36,040 nt of DNA from an uncultured Lachnospiraceae bacterium (GTDB taxonomy: Bacteria > Bacillota > Clostridia > Lachnospirales > Lachnospiraceae): positions 1 to 36,040 of the forward strand of contig CAJULA010000031.1 of NCBI GenBank assembly GCA_910587155.1, written 5' to 3'. The notes beneath the pieces were generated by a model. That model ran no database searches and was not told the DNA's origin. It was given only the letters and a program-made list of their open reading frames with translations. The position numbers were made by a program, and so were the translations under genes. Shown here piece after piece: positions 24,840 to 33,296 of the stretch; position 1 is the stretch's first letter, and the number at the start of each line of letters is the position of its first letter.

Positions 24840-26260
24840 TCCTCCTCTTCTTCTTCTGCCTTGGACAGGGTAAAGATAAATTCGGTTCCCACGCCCTCGG
24901 TGCTGATGACGTTAATATGTTCGTTGTGAGAGTGGATAATTTCCCTGACAATGGAAAGGCCCAGACCGGTGCCCTTTTTGTCTTTGCCGCGGGAGAGGTC
25001 CGTTTTGTAAAAACGGTCCCAGATCAGTTTCAGGCTGTCTCTGGGGATGCCGATGCCGTTGTCTTTGATGGAGATGAGTACCTTATTGCTCTTTTCGGTC
25101 GTCTCGATTTTAATGACAGAATCATTATGGCTGAATTTGATGGCATTATCCAGGAGGTTATAGAGTACCTGCTGGATTCTGTCGTGATCGGCATGGACGG
25201 TAAGGCTTTCTCCGGTCAGCACCAGTTCTATGCCGATCATTTTGTTCGTGCAGATGACTTCAAAGGCAACGGCGGTATTGCGGATCACTTCGTTGATGTC
25301 AAAATCCGTATATTCCAAAAGCATTCCCTTTGTATTGAGGTTATTTAACTGCAAAAGCCCGTTGGTCAGTTTGGTAAGACGTTCTGTCTCATTGAGGACA
25401 ATGTGCAGATATTTTTCATACATCTCGGGCGGGATGGTGCCGTCCAGCATGGCTTCCAGATATCCCTTGATGGAAGTCAGGGGAGAGCGGAAGTCGTGGG
25501 AGACGTTTGCCACAAATTTTTTCTGATTGTCCTCACTTTTGGCAATTTCACTCGCCATAAAGGAGAGGGAGGCCGCCAGATAGCCCATTTCATCATCACT
25601 GTCGATCTGAAACTCATAATGCAGATTTCCGCCTGCGTACTGTTCGGTGGCATACGTGATCTTGCGCAGAGGTATATATACCATCTCTGTAAAAAAGAAT
25701 AGAATGATCATCGAGAGCAGCAGCATGATAATGAGCAGAATATAAGATATATTCAGCAGACTGTTGGCGGAACTGCGTACGGTGCGCATGGAGGCATGGA
25801 TGACCACATAGCCGTTGACCTTGAAGCGGGAGGTGATAGGAGCAAAAACGCTCAGCGTCTCTTCCTGAAAAGACTGGAAAAAATTTCCCACCGTATAGTA
25901 GGAACCCGCGGTAATGGTCGGGTCAAAATTTTCGATAATGACGGGTGTCTCGATATCGACCGGTGCAGAGGAATCGAGAATGATCCGTCCGGAAGGATTG
26001 ATAATCCAGATGGTGGCGGAGAGATAGGTATCCATCAGATCAAGCTGGGTCTTGACCGCATCCAGAGAGGCCTGGTTGTTGTATAGGTCGGAAGCATACG
26101 TATTGGCGATCAGGGTGGCTTCTTTATAGAGGGCGTCGGCTTTTTCGCGTTTGAGGTGCTCCAGCGTCATGCTGAAGACAAAGGTGGCGACTGCCACGAA
26201 CCCGAAAAACCCGAAGATCAGATAGGCCAGGATGAATTTGAGATAAAGAGTCTTTCGCAT
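24836..26260 (-). CDS. Sensor histidine kinase (PhoR/VicK-like)
   Basis: The 474-residue kinase has an N-terminal membrane helix (about 8-30), an extracytoplasmic sensor region (about 31-168), a second helix (about 170-192), a HAMP domain (about 193-245), HisKA with the phosphorylated histidine in VANVSHDFRSPLTSIKG (H255), and a HATPase_c domain with N, G1 (IKDNGIGIPRDSL) and G2 (KGTGLGLSIV) boxes. It pairs with the response regulator directly upstream, whose stop is immediately before this start. The signal is unknown. Its 3' end overlaps trmL on the opposite strand. Confidence 0.95.
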   Translation of the reverse strand: MRKTLYLKFILAYLIFGFFGFVAVATFVFSMTLEHLKREKADALYKEATLIANTYASDLYNNQASLDAVKTQLDLMDTYLSATIWIINPSGRIILDSSAPVDIETPVIIENFDPTITAGSYYTVGNFFQSFQEETLSVFAPITSRFKVNGYVVIHASMRTVRSSANSLLNISYILLIIMLLLSMIILFFFTEMVYIPLRKITYATEQYAGGNLHYEFQIDSDDEMGYLAASLSFMASEIAKSEDNQKKFVANVSHDFRSPLTSIKGYLEAMLDGTIPPEMYEKYLHIVLNETERLTKLTNGLLQLNNLNTKGMLLEYTDFDINEVIRNTAVAFEVICTNKMIGIELVLTGESLTVHADHDRIQQVLYNLLDNAIKFSHNDSVIKIETTEKSNKVLISIKDNGIGIPRDSLKLIWDRFYKTDLSRGKDKKGTGLGLSIVREIIHSHNEHINVISTEGVGTEFIFTLSKAEEEEED

Positions 26261-26962
26261 TCAGGCCTTCACCTCAAACTTATAGCCGATTCCCCAGATG
26301 GTGGCCAGTCTCCAGGAGGCATGATCCTTGATCTTTTCCCGGAGTCTTTTGATGTGTACGTCTACGGTCCGTGTATCGCCCACATATTCATATCCCCAGA
26401 TCTGATCCAGCAGCTGTTCTCTGGTAAATACATGATTGGGGGAGGAGGCCAGAAAATAGAGAAGCTCCAGCTCTTTGGGCGGCATTTCCACGGAATTGCC
26501 CATATACAGAACGGAATAATTGGTCTGGTTGATAATCAGATCAGGGTATTCCACACATTTGATATCTGTTTTTTCGGAAGCTGCGGGGGCTGCCTTATAG
26601 CGCCGCAGTACGGCCTTCACTCTGGCAACCAGTTCTTTGGAGTCAAAAGGTTTTTCCATATAATCGTCGGCGCCCAGCTCCAGTCCCAGCACCTTGTCAA
26701 AAATTTCGCCTTTGGCGGAAAGCATGATAATGGGGATGGCCGATTTGGCCCGTACTTCCCGGCATACCTGATAACCGTCCATGCCGGGAAGCATCAGATC
26801 CAGCAGGATCAGTCCGGGGCGGAAGGTATCGAGGGCGGGCAGGACGGATTCGCCGTCATTGACAATCATCGTCTCAAAACATTCCTTGGTCAGATACAGG
26901 GAGATCAGTTCCGCAATATTGTTGTCATCATCTACGATCAGTATTTTCTGTCTGCTTACCAT
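26261..26962 (-). CDS. OmpR/PhoB family response regulator
   Basis: The 233-residue regulator has a receiver domain (about 5-120; acidic DDD at 11-13, phosphorylated D55 in LILLDLMLPGMDG, K in EKPFDSKEL) and a C-terminal winged helix (about 135-230; LEEL-like PKELELLYFLASSPNHVFTREQLLDQIWG, TRTVDVHIKRLREKI). GAGGAG lies seven bases upstream of the ATG. It lies 17 bp after mutS2, and the histidine kinase begins at the very next base, so mutS2, regulator and kinase probably share one transcript. Confidence 0.95.
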   Translation of the reverse strand: MVSRQKILIVDDDNNIAELISLYLTKECFETMIVNDGESVLPALDTFRPGLILLDLMLPGMDGYQVCREVRAKSAIPIIMLSAKGEIFDKVLGLELGADDYMEKPFDSKELVARVKAVLRRYKAAPAASEKTDIKCVEYPDLIINQTNYSVLYMGNSVEMPPKELELLYFLASSPNHVFTREQLLDQIWGYEYVGDTRTVDVHIKRLREKIKDHASWRLATIWGIGYKFEVKA

Positions 26963-26979
26963 GATTTGCTCCTCATCTT

Positions 26980-29352
26980 TTATTTGAAGGTGACAATTGT
27001 GACACCTGCGTCACCTTCGCCGAATTCTCCGAGACGGAATTCTTTTACATTTTTCATGCGACGCAGCTGTTTGTGAACCGCGCTGCGCAGGGCGCCTGTG
27101 CCTTTGCCATGTACGATACGGACACTGGGCAGATGGGCCAGATACGCGTCATCCAGATATTTGTCCAGTTCCGCCAGCGCTTCGTCTACGGTCTTGCCCA
27201 GGAGATTGATTTCTGTGGATACGGTTGCAGACTTGGACATTTTGATCTTTCCGGTGCCGGTGCGCTGCAGGGAGGGTGCGGTGATGGTATCTTCCTGAAT
27301 CAGGGCCAGGTCGCTGATATTGACCTGAGAGCGGATGATGCCGCATTGTACGAACAGATTTCCTCTGCGGTCAGGCAGGGAGCTGACAATGCCTTTGAGA
27401 TTCATGGAGAGTACTTTAACTGCGTCTCCTTTTCTTAGCTGTGTCGGCTTCAATGTTCCGACAGCAGTGTCATTTTTTCTGACTGACAGTTTTTCGTTTT
27501 TTTCGCTGATCTTGCTGCGCACTTTTTCCCGTGCCTTTTCCAGATCTTTCATGGAAGCGCCGGGGCCTGCCTTCTGGAAGGAACGGATAGTCTCGTCGGC
27601 CACAGTCTTGGCTTCCTGAAGGATCTCTCTGGCCTGTTCGTTGGCGTTTTGGAGGATCTTATCGCGGGAGGCGTCTATTTTTTCCTGCTTTTCCTGCAGT
27701 TTATCTTTGAGAGTCTTGATTTCTTTCTTATAAGAGGCGATCTCTTCCCGTTCGGCCTCGATTGTGATGCGGCTGCTTTCCAGATCAGCCAGCAGTTCTT
27801 CAAAGCTCTCTTTTTCTTCGTCTATCTGACTGCGTGCCTGTGCGATGATCTCTTCCGGCAGTCCCAGTCTGGCGGAGATGGCGAATGCGTTGCTCTTGCC
27901 GGGTATGCCGATCAGCAGACGATAGGTGGGCCGCAGCGTCTCCACATCAAATTCACAGCAGGCATTTTCCACGCCCGGCGTTGTCAGGGCATAAACTTTC
28001 AGCTCGCTGTAATGGGTGGTGGCCATGGTACGGATGCCTCTTTCATGCAGGTGGTTCAAAATAGCGATAGCCAGTGCGGCGCCTTCCGTCGGGTCCGTGC
28101 CTGCCCCCAGTTCGTCAAAGAGGCAGAGAGCGTTCTCGTCTGCCTGTGCCAGGATGCGGACGGTATTGGTCATATGGGAAGAGAAGGTACTGAGACTTTG
28201 CTCAATGCTCTGTTCATCGCCGATATCTGCATATACTTCCCCAAAGACAGCCAGTTCCGAGCGGTCAAGGGCCGGAATGTGCAGCCCTGCCTGCCCCATC
28301 AGTGTGAACAGGCCCACTGTTTTCAGAGAGACTGTCTTACCGCCGGTGTTGGGACCGGTGATCACAAGCAGGTCGAATTCTCCGCCGAGGCGAATATCAA
28401 TGGGGACGACTGCCTTTTTGTCAATCAGGGGATGACGTCCTTTGCGGATCGAGATACGTCCCTCTTCGTTAAACAACGGTCTTGTGGCATTCTGGGACAG
28501 GGCGAGGCCTGCTTTGGCAAAAATAAAGTCCAGCTCCGTCAGAATCTTCTGGTTGGAGAGGATGGCATCACTGTTTTGAGCCGCCATGGCACTGAGGGTC
28601 TGCAGTATCTTTTCCATTTCGTCCTCTTCCTGCAAAACCAGCTCCTTCAACTGGTTATTCATGGAGACGATGGCGGCCGGTTCAATGAAAAGGGTGGAAC
28701 CGGTCGAGGACTGATCATGGATCATACCGTTTACCTGATTTTTGTATTCCGCCCTGACGGGGATACAGTAGCGGTTATCGCGCATGGTGATAACCGCATC
28801 CTGAAGATAGGTACGATAAGAACCGTTTACCATTTCATTTAACCGGGAATGAATACGGTCGTTGATCGTGGCCTGGCTTTTGCGGATGCGGCGCAGAGCC
28901 GGACTGGCATCGTCCGCAAAGACATCTTCTTCCGGCATGCAGCGGCGTATCTCGGCGGCGAGCTGAGTCAGCGGTACAAGCAGAGAAAAGCGCTCTGTCA
29001 GAGAGTCAGGGGCTTCGTCATCCCGCTGCGCACGTCCATAAGCGCAGATACGGGCGCTGCATTCCAGCAGGGTCGCTATTTTCAGCAGTTCCCCGGAAGA
29101 CAGGGAGGCGCCCACTTCCAGGCTCCTCACCAGAAAGGTGAGATCCTGATTGCCGGCAAAGGAAGGGGCACTCTTTTTGAAAATACGGCTCAGGGCGTCT
29201 TCCGTCTCGGTCTGTGCTCTGGCGATCAGGACGGGATCGGAGACGGGCAGAAGTGCCTGGCAGGCTTCCTTGCCGGGCAAAGAAGCCGCAAACTCTGTCA
29301 GTGCGAGGATTATCTTATGAAATTCAAGGGTGTGCAGTACTTTTTTATTCAT
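26980..29352 (-). CDS. mutS2: MutS2 ATPase with Smr domain
   Basis: This 790-residue protein has normal MutS2 length. Order: N-terminal coil and lever region, ATPase with Walker A GPNTGGKT (333-340) and Walker B LFDELGAGTDP (411-421), a coiled coil (about 510-620) and a C-terminal Smr nuclease domain (about 715-790; VRIVHGKGTGALRSAVHKQL). MutS2 suppresses recombination and, in Bacillus subtilis, also rescues collided ribosomes. The start MNKKVLHTLEFHKI matches the family. There is no ribosome binding site before it and a -10-like TATACT ends only six bases upstream, suggesting a leaderless message. Confidence 0.95.
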   Translation of the reverse strand: MNKKVLHTLEFHKIILALTEFAASLPGKEACQALLPVSDPVLIARAQTETEDALSRIFKKSAPSFAGNQDLTFLVRSLEVGASLSSGELLKIATLLECSARICAYGRAQRDDEAPDSLTERFSLLVPLTQLAAEIRRCMPEEDVFADDASPALRRIRKSQATINDRIHSRLNEMVNGSYRTYLQDAVITMRDNRYCIPVRAEYKNQVNGMIHDQSSTGSTLFIEPAAIVSMNNQLKELVLQEEDEMEKILQTLSAMAAQNSDAILSNQKILTELDFIFAKAGLALSQNATRPLFNEEGRISIRKGRHPLIDKKAVVPIDIRLGGEFDLLVITGPNTGGKTVSLKTVGLFTLMGQAGLHIPALDRSELAVFGEVYADIGDEQSIEQSLSTFSSHMTNTVRILAQADENALCLFDELGAGTDPTEGAALAIAILNHLHERGIRTMATTHYSELKVYALTTPGVENACCEFDVETLRPTYRLLIGIPGKSNAFAISARLGLPEEIIAQARSQIDEEKESFEELLADLESSRITIEAEREEIASYKKEIKTLKDKLQEKQEKIDASRDKILQNANEQAREILQEAKTVADETIRSFQKAGPGASMKDLEKAREKVRSKISEKNEKLSVRKNDTAVGTLKPTQLRKGDAVKVLSMNLKGIVSSLPDRRGNLFVQCGIIRSQVNISDLALIQEDTITAPSLQRTGTGKIKMSKSATVSTEINLLGKTVDEALAELDKYLDDAYLAHLPSVRIVHGKGTGALRSAVHKQLRRMKNVKEFRLGEFGEGDAGVTIVTFK

Positions 29353-29358
29353 ACCGAC

Positions 29359-29367
29359 AGTATATCA
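29359..29367 (-). promoter_or_regulatory. Extended -10 promoter element of mutS2
   Basis: On the - strand TGATATACT (29367-29359) matches the extended -10 pattern TGnTATAAT with one change. The spacing puts the transcription start at or next to the mutS2 ATG. No good -35 is seen, as is usual for extended -10 promoters. Confidence 0.55.
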
Positions 29368-29395
29368 TAAAGAAGGAAAAGAGGAAACAAAAAAC

Positions 29396-29424
29396 TTGTC
29401 AGCTTTCCCGTCATCGTCTATACT
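29396..29424 (+). promoter_or_regulatory. Promoter of the HtrA-like gene
   Basis: TTGTCA (29396-29401), 17 bp, TATACT (29419-29424), 23 bp before the start codon. It is divergent from mutS2, whose start lies 44 bp upstream. Confidence 0.7.
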
Positions 29425-29447
29425 GGATAGTGAAAGTGAGAACAGAT

Positions 29448-30761
29448 ATGGACGAACATCAGAAAGAACCGGAAAAACAGGAACTTCCCAAATTTGATTT
29501 TATGAAGGAGCAGATCAAGGAGCGGCCCCTGAATAAAAGAAAGCTGTTGCGCCGCACTGCCATTACCGTATCCATGGCAGTGCTGTTTGGTCTGGTGGCC
29601 TGTCTGACGGTCCTGGTGCTGGAACCGGTATTCAACAACTGGCTGTATCCGGAGGCGCCGGCGGAAAATATCACGTTTCCGCCCGAGGGAGAGGAAATGC
29701 TGCCGGAGGATATGGCACTGGATGATGAGGAACTGGAGCAGGAGAGTACGGAAATGCAGCCTCCCAAGCAGAAAGAGGCGGTGGATGAACTGGAAGTGTA
29801 CAGCAGGACTTACAGCAGGCTGCAGAAGCTGGCGACGGAAGTTTCCCGTTCTCTGGTGACGGTGACAGGTGTTACGGCGGATCGTGACTGGTTCGACAAT
29901 ATGTATGAGAGCAAAGGACAGACAACAGGAGTCATTGTGGCCAATAATGGCAGGGAGTACCTGGTACTGGCAGCTGCGGAACCGATACAGACGGTACAGA
30001 CAATTACGGTGACATTTTATGATGATTCGCAGGCCCAGGCGCAGGTCAAGATGACAGATCCCATTTCCGGCCTGGCGATATTGGCGATAGAGAACAAAGC
30101 GGTGGAGGATTCCACCCGGGATCAGATCGAGACGGCGGCGCTTGGCAGTTCCAATTATGCTTCGCTTCCCGGCAGTCCGGTGATCGCTCTGGGCAGCCCG
30201 GCGGGCAGCAGCGGTTCTGTGATCTATGGCATGGCGACTTCCAGCGGCAATATGCTGGATACGGTGGATTCCGGATATAAGCTGATTACGACGGATATCT
30301 GCGGCCATCGGGAAGCCACGGGTGTGCTCATTAACCTGTCGGGACAGATCATAGGTGTGATTGATCAAAGATACAATGACCCGGAAATGGAAAATATGAT
30401 TTCAGCTCTGGGCATTTCGGAACTGAAAGACACAATCGAACGGATGTCGAACGGAAACAGTCAGGCCTATATGGGAATTCATGGTATTGATGTGACAAAG
30501 GAAGCGAATGAAGAGCTGCAGGTGCCGTTCGGAGCCTATGTAACAGAGATCGAGATGGATTCCCCGGCTATGCAGGCCGGGATCCAGAGCGGAGATGTGA
30601 TCATCAGCTTAAACGGCAGAACCGTGGAAGATTTTGAAACATATATCAGGGCGCTCTCGGACAGTACGCCGGGCAGCACCGTGAATGTGACGCTGATGCG
30701 GATGAATCAGGAAGAATATACATCCATGAGTATTCAGGTATCACTGGGAGAACTGCGGTGA
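29448..30761 (+). CDS. HtrA/DegP-like S1C protein with a lost catalytic triad, plus PDZ domain
   Basis: The 437-residue protein has one membrane helix (about 38-58), an acidic linker (65-115), a trypsin-like S1C domain (about 125-330) and a PDZ domain (about 340-435; MDSPAMQAGIQSGDVIISLNGRTV). The fold is retained, but the three catalytic positions are not. Where S1C proteases have NHV this reads YLVLAAAEPI (171-180, no His). DPETDLAVL is here DPISGLAIL (Asp replaced by G208). GNSGGPL is here GHREATGVL (286-294, no Ser). It is therefore probably a membrane-anchored pseudoprotease that binds protein tails. The first ATG in the long frame lies inside mutS2; 29448 follows the promoter and a GTGAG site. 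Confidence 0.85.
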   Translation: MDEHQKEPEKQELPKFDFMKEQIKERPLNKRKLLRRTAITVSMAVLFGLVACLTVLVLEPVFNNWLYPEAPAENITFPPEGEEMLPEDMALDDEELEQESTEMQPPKQKEAVDELEVYSRTYSRLQKLATEVSRSLVTVTGVTADRDWFDNMYESKGQTTGVIVANNGREYLVLAAAEPIQTVQTITVTFYDDSQAQAQVKMTDPISGLAILAIENKAVEDSTRDQIETAALGSSNYASLPGSPVIALGSPAGSSGSVIYGMATSSGNMLDTVDSGYKLITTDICGHREATGVLINLSGQIIGVIDQRYNDPEMENMISALGISELKDTIERMSNGNSQAYMGIHGIDVTKEANEELQVPFGAYVTEIEMDSPAMQAGIQSGDVIISLNGRTVEDFETYIRALSDSTPGSTVNVTLMRMNQEEYTSMSIQVSLGELR

Positions 30762-30795
30762 GAGGCGGATGGCAGAATAAAAAGGAGAATGCAGT

Positions 30796-31737
30796 ATGAA
30801 ATTTATCAAAGAATATAAAGAAGGCGACCGGGTTTCCGCGGTTTATCTGTGTAAACATAAGCAGTCCGCCATGACCAAGAACGGCAAGGCATATGAAAAT
30901 GTGATTCTGCAGGATAAAACAGGGACGCTGGACGGCAAGATCTGGGACCCGAACAGTATGGGAATCGGTGATTTTGACACGCTGGACTACATAGAGGTAT
31001 GCGGTGAGATTACAAGCTTTCAAAATGCGTTGCAGGTCAATATCAAACGGGTGCGGCGATGCCAGGAGGGAGAATATGAGCCTGCGGATTATCTTCCGGT
31101 CAGCAAAAGAGGCGTGGAAGAGATGTACCGGGAACTGCTGGCTGTTGTAGACAGTGTGAAAAACGAGTGGCTTCGGAAACTTCTGGATGGATTCTTCCGT
31201 GAGGATGAAGCATTTATCCGGGCATTCCGGCAGTCGTCTGCGGCGAAAACAGTGCATCACGGGTTTGTGGGAGGTCTGCTGGAACATACCTTGAGCGTTA
31301 CCCGCCTGTGTGAGTATTACTGCAGCGCCTATCCGATTCTGAACAGGGATCTGCTTCTGACGGCGGCGCTCTGCCATGATATCGGCAAGACACGGGAACT
31401 TTCCCTGTTCCCGGAAAATGATTATACGGATGAGGGACAGCTTTTGGGGCATATTGTTATGGGATCCGAGATGATTGGAGAGAAGGTACGGGGAATAGAG
31501 GGATTTCCCGGGTGGCTGGAAGGAGAACTCAAACACTGTATTCTCTCCCATCATGGCGAATATGAATTCGGTTCTCCGAAAAAACCGGCACTGATAGAGG
31601 CGGTGGCTCTCAACTTTGCGGACAATACGGACGCCAAACTGCAGATATTTACGGAATTGCTGGAGGGGGCACAAAGCGACGGCTGGCTTGGCTTTAACCG
31701 TCTGTTTGAGTCGAATGTAAAGAAAACGAGGGTGTGA
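30796..31737 (+). CDS. yhaM: 3'-5' exoribonuclease YhaM family (OB fold + HD domain)
   Basis: The 313-residue protein has an N-terminal OB-fold nucleic acid-binding domain (about 8-85; GKAYENVILQDKTGTLDGKIW) and an HD phosphohydrolase domain (about 150-300; HHGFVGGLLEHTLSV, ALCHDIGK). This is the YhaM arrangement: exoribonuclease activity on RNA and single-stranded DNA in Firmicutes. AAAGGAG precedes the ATG. rlmD starts seven bases after its stop, so they are cotranscribed, probably with the HtrA-like gene 34 bp upstream. Confidence 0.92.
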   Translation: MKFIKEYKEGDRVSAVYLCKHKQSAMTKNGKAYENVILQDKTGTLDGKIWDPNSMGIGDFDTLDYIEVCGEITSFQNALQVNIKRVRRCQEGEYEPADYLPVSKRGVEEMYRELLAVVDSVKNEWLRKLLDGFFREDEAFIRAFRQSSAAKTVHHGFVGGLLEHTLSVTRLCEYYCSAYPILNRDLLLTAALCHDIGKTRELSLFPENDYTDEGQLLGHIVMGSEMIGEKVRGIEGFPGWLEGELKHCILSHHGEYEFGSPKKPALIEAVALNFADNTDAKLQIFTELLEGAQSDGWLGFNRLFESNVKKTRV

Positions 31738-31744
31738 GCGGAAT

Positions 31745-33124
31745 ATGGATTTTAAGAAAAATGATAGTATAGTGATGGAAATAGAGGACATGGGGGCGGA
31801 TGGGCAAGGCATCGGAAAGCCGGACGGATTTCTGATGTTTGTCAAGGACGCCGTGATCGGAGACCGGATAGAGGCCAGGATCACAAAGCTGAAAAAAACG
31901 TATGGGTATGCCAGACTGGAGAAGGTGCTTGCGCCTTCTTCTTTTCGTGTGGAGCCGGTTTGCCGTTTTCATCGCCAGTGCGGAGGCTGTCAGCTGCAGG
32001 CGCTGTCTTATGAGAAACAGCTGGAATTTAAGGAGAGAAAAATCCGCAATAATCTGATCCGAATCGGCGGTTTTTCCGAAGAGCTGATGGAACGGATCAT
32101 GGAACCGATCGTCGGTATGGAAGATGCGCTTCATTACAGAAATAAGGCGCAGGTGCCCATCGCCATGGATAAAGAGGGCAATCCGGTGGCGGGCTTTTAT
32201 GCGGGCAGGACACACAATATCATTGCCAATACCGATTGCGCGCTGGGGCCGGAGGAGAATCAGGTGATACTCGAAACCGTCCTGTCCTATATGCGCGCAA
32301 ATAAGGTAAGTGCCTATGACGAAAAAACAGGAAAAGGTCTGGTGAGGCATGTATTGATCCGCAAAGGATTTGCCAGTGGTGAATGGATGGTCTGTCTGGT
32401 GATTAATGGAAAAAGGTTGCCGGCAAAGGAAAAACTCACCGGGGCGCTGGCCCGTATTCCGGGCATGACAAGTGTGTCCTATTGCGTGAATGTGAAAAAT
32501 ACGAATGTCATTATGGGGGATGAAGTGAGACTGCTCTGGGGCAGCAGAACAATCTGCGACAGCATCGGGGAGCTTACGTTTTCTATTTCACCTCTTTCGT
32601 TTTATCAGGTGAATCCCGTACAGACTCAAAAGCTGTACGAGCTGGCAGTGGAATATGCCGGTCTCCGGGGCAGCGAAACGGTCTGGGATCTGTATTGCGG
32701 GATCGGAACGATTTCTCTTTTTATGGCAAAAAAAGCGGGTTTTGTCTGTGGCGTGGAGGTTGTGCCGCAGGCAATTGAAGATGCAAAGGAAAATGCAAGG
32801 CGCAATCATATCGAGAATGTGGCCTTCTTTGCGGGAAAAGCAGAAGAAGTGCTGCCGCAGAAGTATGAGCAGGAGGGGATACGGGCAGATGTCATCGTGG
32901 TAGATCCGCCCCGGAAAGGCTGCGATGAAAAATGCCTGGATACCATACTGAAAATGCAGCCGGAAAAAATCGTCTATATCAGCTGCGACAGCGCCACCCT
33001 GGCACGGGACCTAAAAGTGCTGTGCGGGGGAGGATATGAACTTGTGAGGGGGCGCGGCGTGGATATGTTTGGGATGACGGTGCATGTGGAGACGGTGTGC
33101 CTTCTGTCAAGAAAAGCCCAATAA
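31745..33124 (+). CDS. rlmD: 23S rRNA (uracil(1939)-C5)-methyltransferase RlmD family
   Basis: This 459-residue enzyme has a TRAM RNA-binding domain (about 3-65), a 4Fe-4S cluster set (C73, C79, C82, C165; CRFHRQCGGCQL), a SAM-binding domain (VWDLYCGIGTISLF) and catalytic motifs VDPPRKGCDE and YISCDSATLARDL (catalytic Cys). It makes 5-methyluridine in 23S rRNA; some Firmicutes paralogues act at other uridines, so the exact position is uncertain. The 3' end (HVETVCLLSRKAQ) is intact. The foreign-looking module begins immediately behind it; rlmD/rum 3' ends are known integration sites of mobile elements. Confidence 0.94.
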   Translation: MDFKKNDSIVMEIEDMGADGQGIGKPDGFLMFVKDAVIGDRIEARITKLKKTYGYARLEKVLAPSSFRVEPVCRFHRQCGGCQLQALSYEKQLEFKERKIRNNLIRIGGFSEELMERIMEPIVGMEDALHYRNKAQVPIAMDKEGNPVAGFYAGRTHNIIANTDCALGPEENQVILETVLSYMRANKVSAYDEKTGKGLVRHVLIRKGFASGEWMVCLVINGKRLPAKEKLTGALARIPGMTSVSYCVNVKNTNVIMGDEVRLLWGSRTICDSIGELTFSISPLSFYQVNPVQTQKLYELAVEYAGLRGSETVWDLYCGIGTISLFMAKKAGFVCGVEVVPQAIEDAKENARRNHIENVAFFAGKAEEVLPQKYEQEGIRADVIVVDPPRKGCDEKCLDTILKMQPEKIVYISCDSATLARDLKVLCGGGYELVRGRGVDMFGMTVHVETVCLLSRKAQ

Positions 33125-33165
33125 ATCAAAGGATTTCGCCATTTTTGGAGTAAAATAGATGTGTG

Positions 33166-33194
33166 TTTCTGTTTCCGTAGAGTGATGATATAAT
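33166..33194 (+). promoter_or_regulatory. Promoter of the HEPN-HNH module
   Basis: TATAAT (33189-33194) is preceded by TG one base upstream (extended -10, TGATATAAT). The -35 area (33166-33171, TTTCTG) is weak. It is about 100 bp before the HEPN gene. Confidence 0.6.
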
Positions 33195-33215
33195 CGGAGA
33201 TTTACCCCAGGGGAT

Positions 33216-33275
33216 AGGCTTTGGAGAACGGGAAGTATACATTTTGGCGAAAGGATACTTTTGGGCAAAAGTTTT
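33216..33275 (+). repeat. Left member of a ~60-bp imperfect inverted repeat pair around the HEPN-HNH module
   Basis: Starting AGGCTT, it contains AAGTATACATTTTGGCG, AAAGGATACTTTTGGGC and AAAAGTTTTTT. Read in the opposite orientation, the right copy (35261-35320) has matching blocks: AGGCTT, AAGTAT, ACATTTT, GC.AAAG, GATAC.TTT, GCAAAAG, with small gaps. It also holds its own hairpin (AAGTATAC / GGATACTT). Confidence 0.6.
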
Positions 33276-33296
33276 TTACGTCACGAGGAAGATAAG

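Noticed and set aside
27649..28842. 397-residue frame on the + strand
   Set aside because: Antisense to mutS2; no recognisable domain.
29214..29447. N-terminal extension of the HtrA-like protein
   Set aside because: It runs over mutS2 on the other strand and across the promoter at 29396-29424; the start at 29448 is more plausible.
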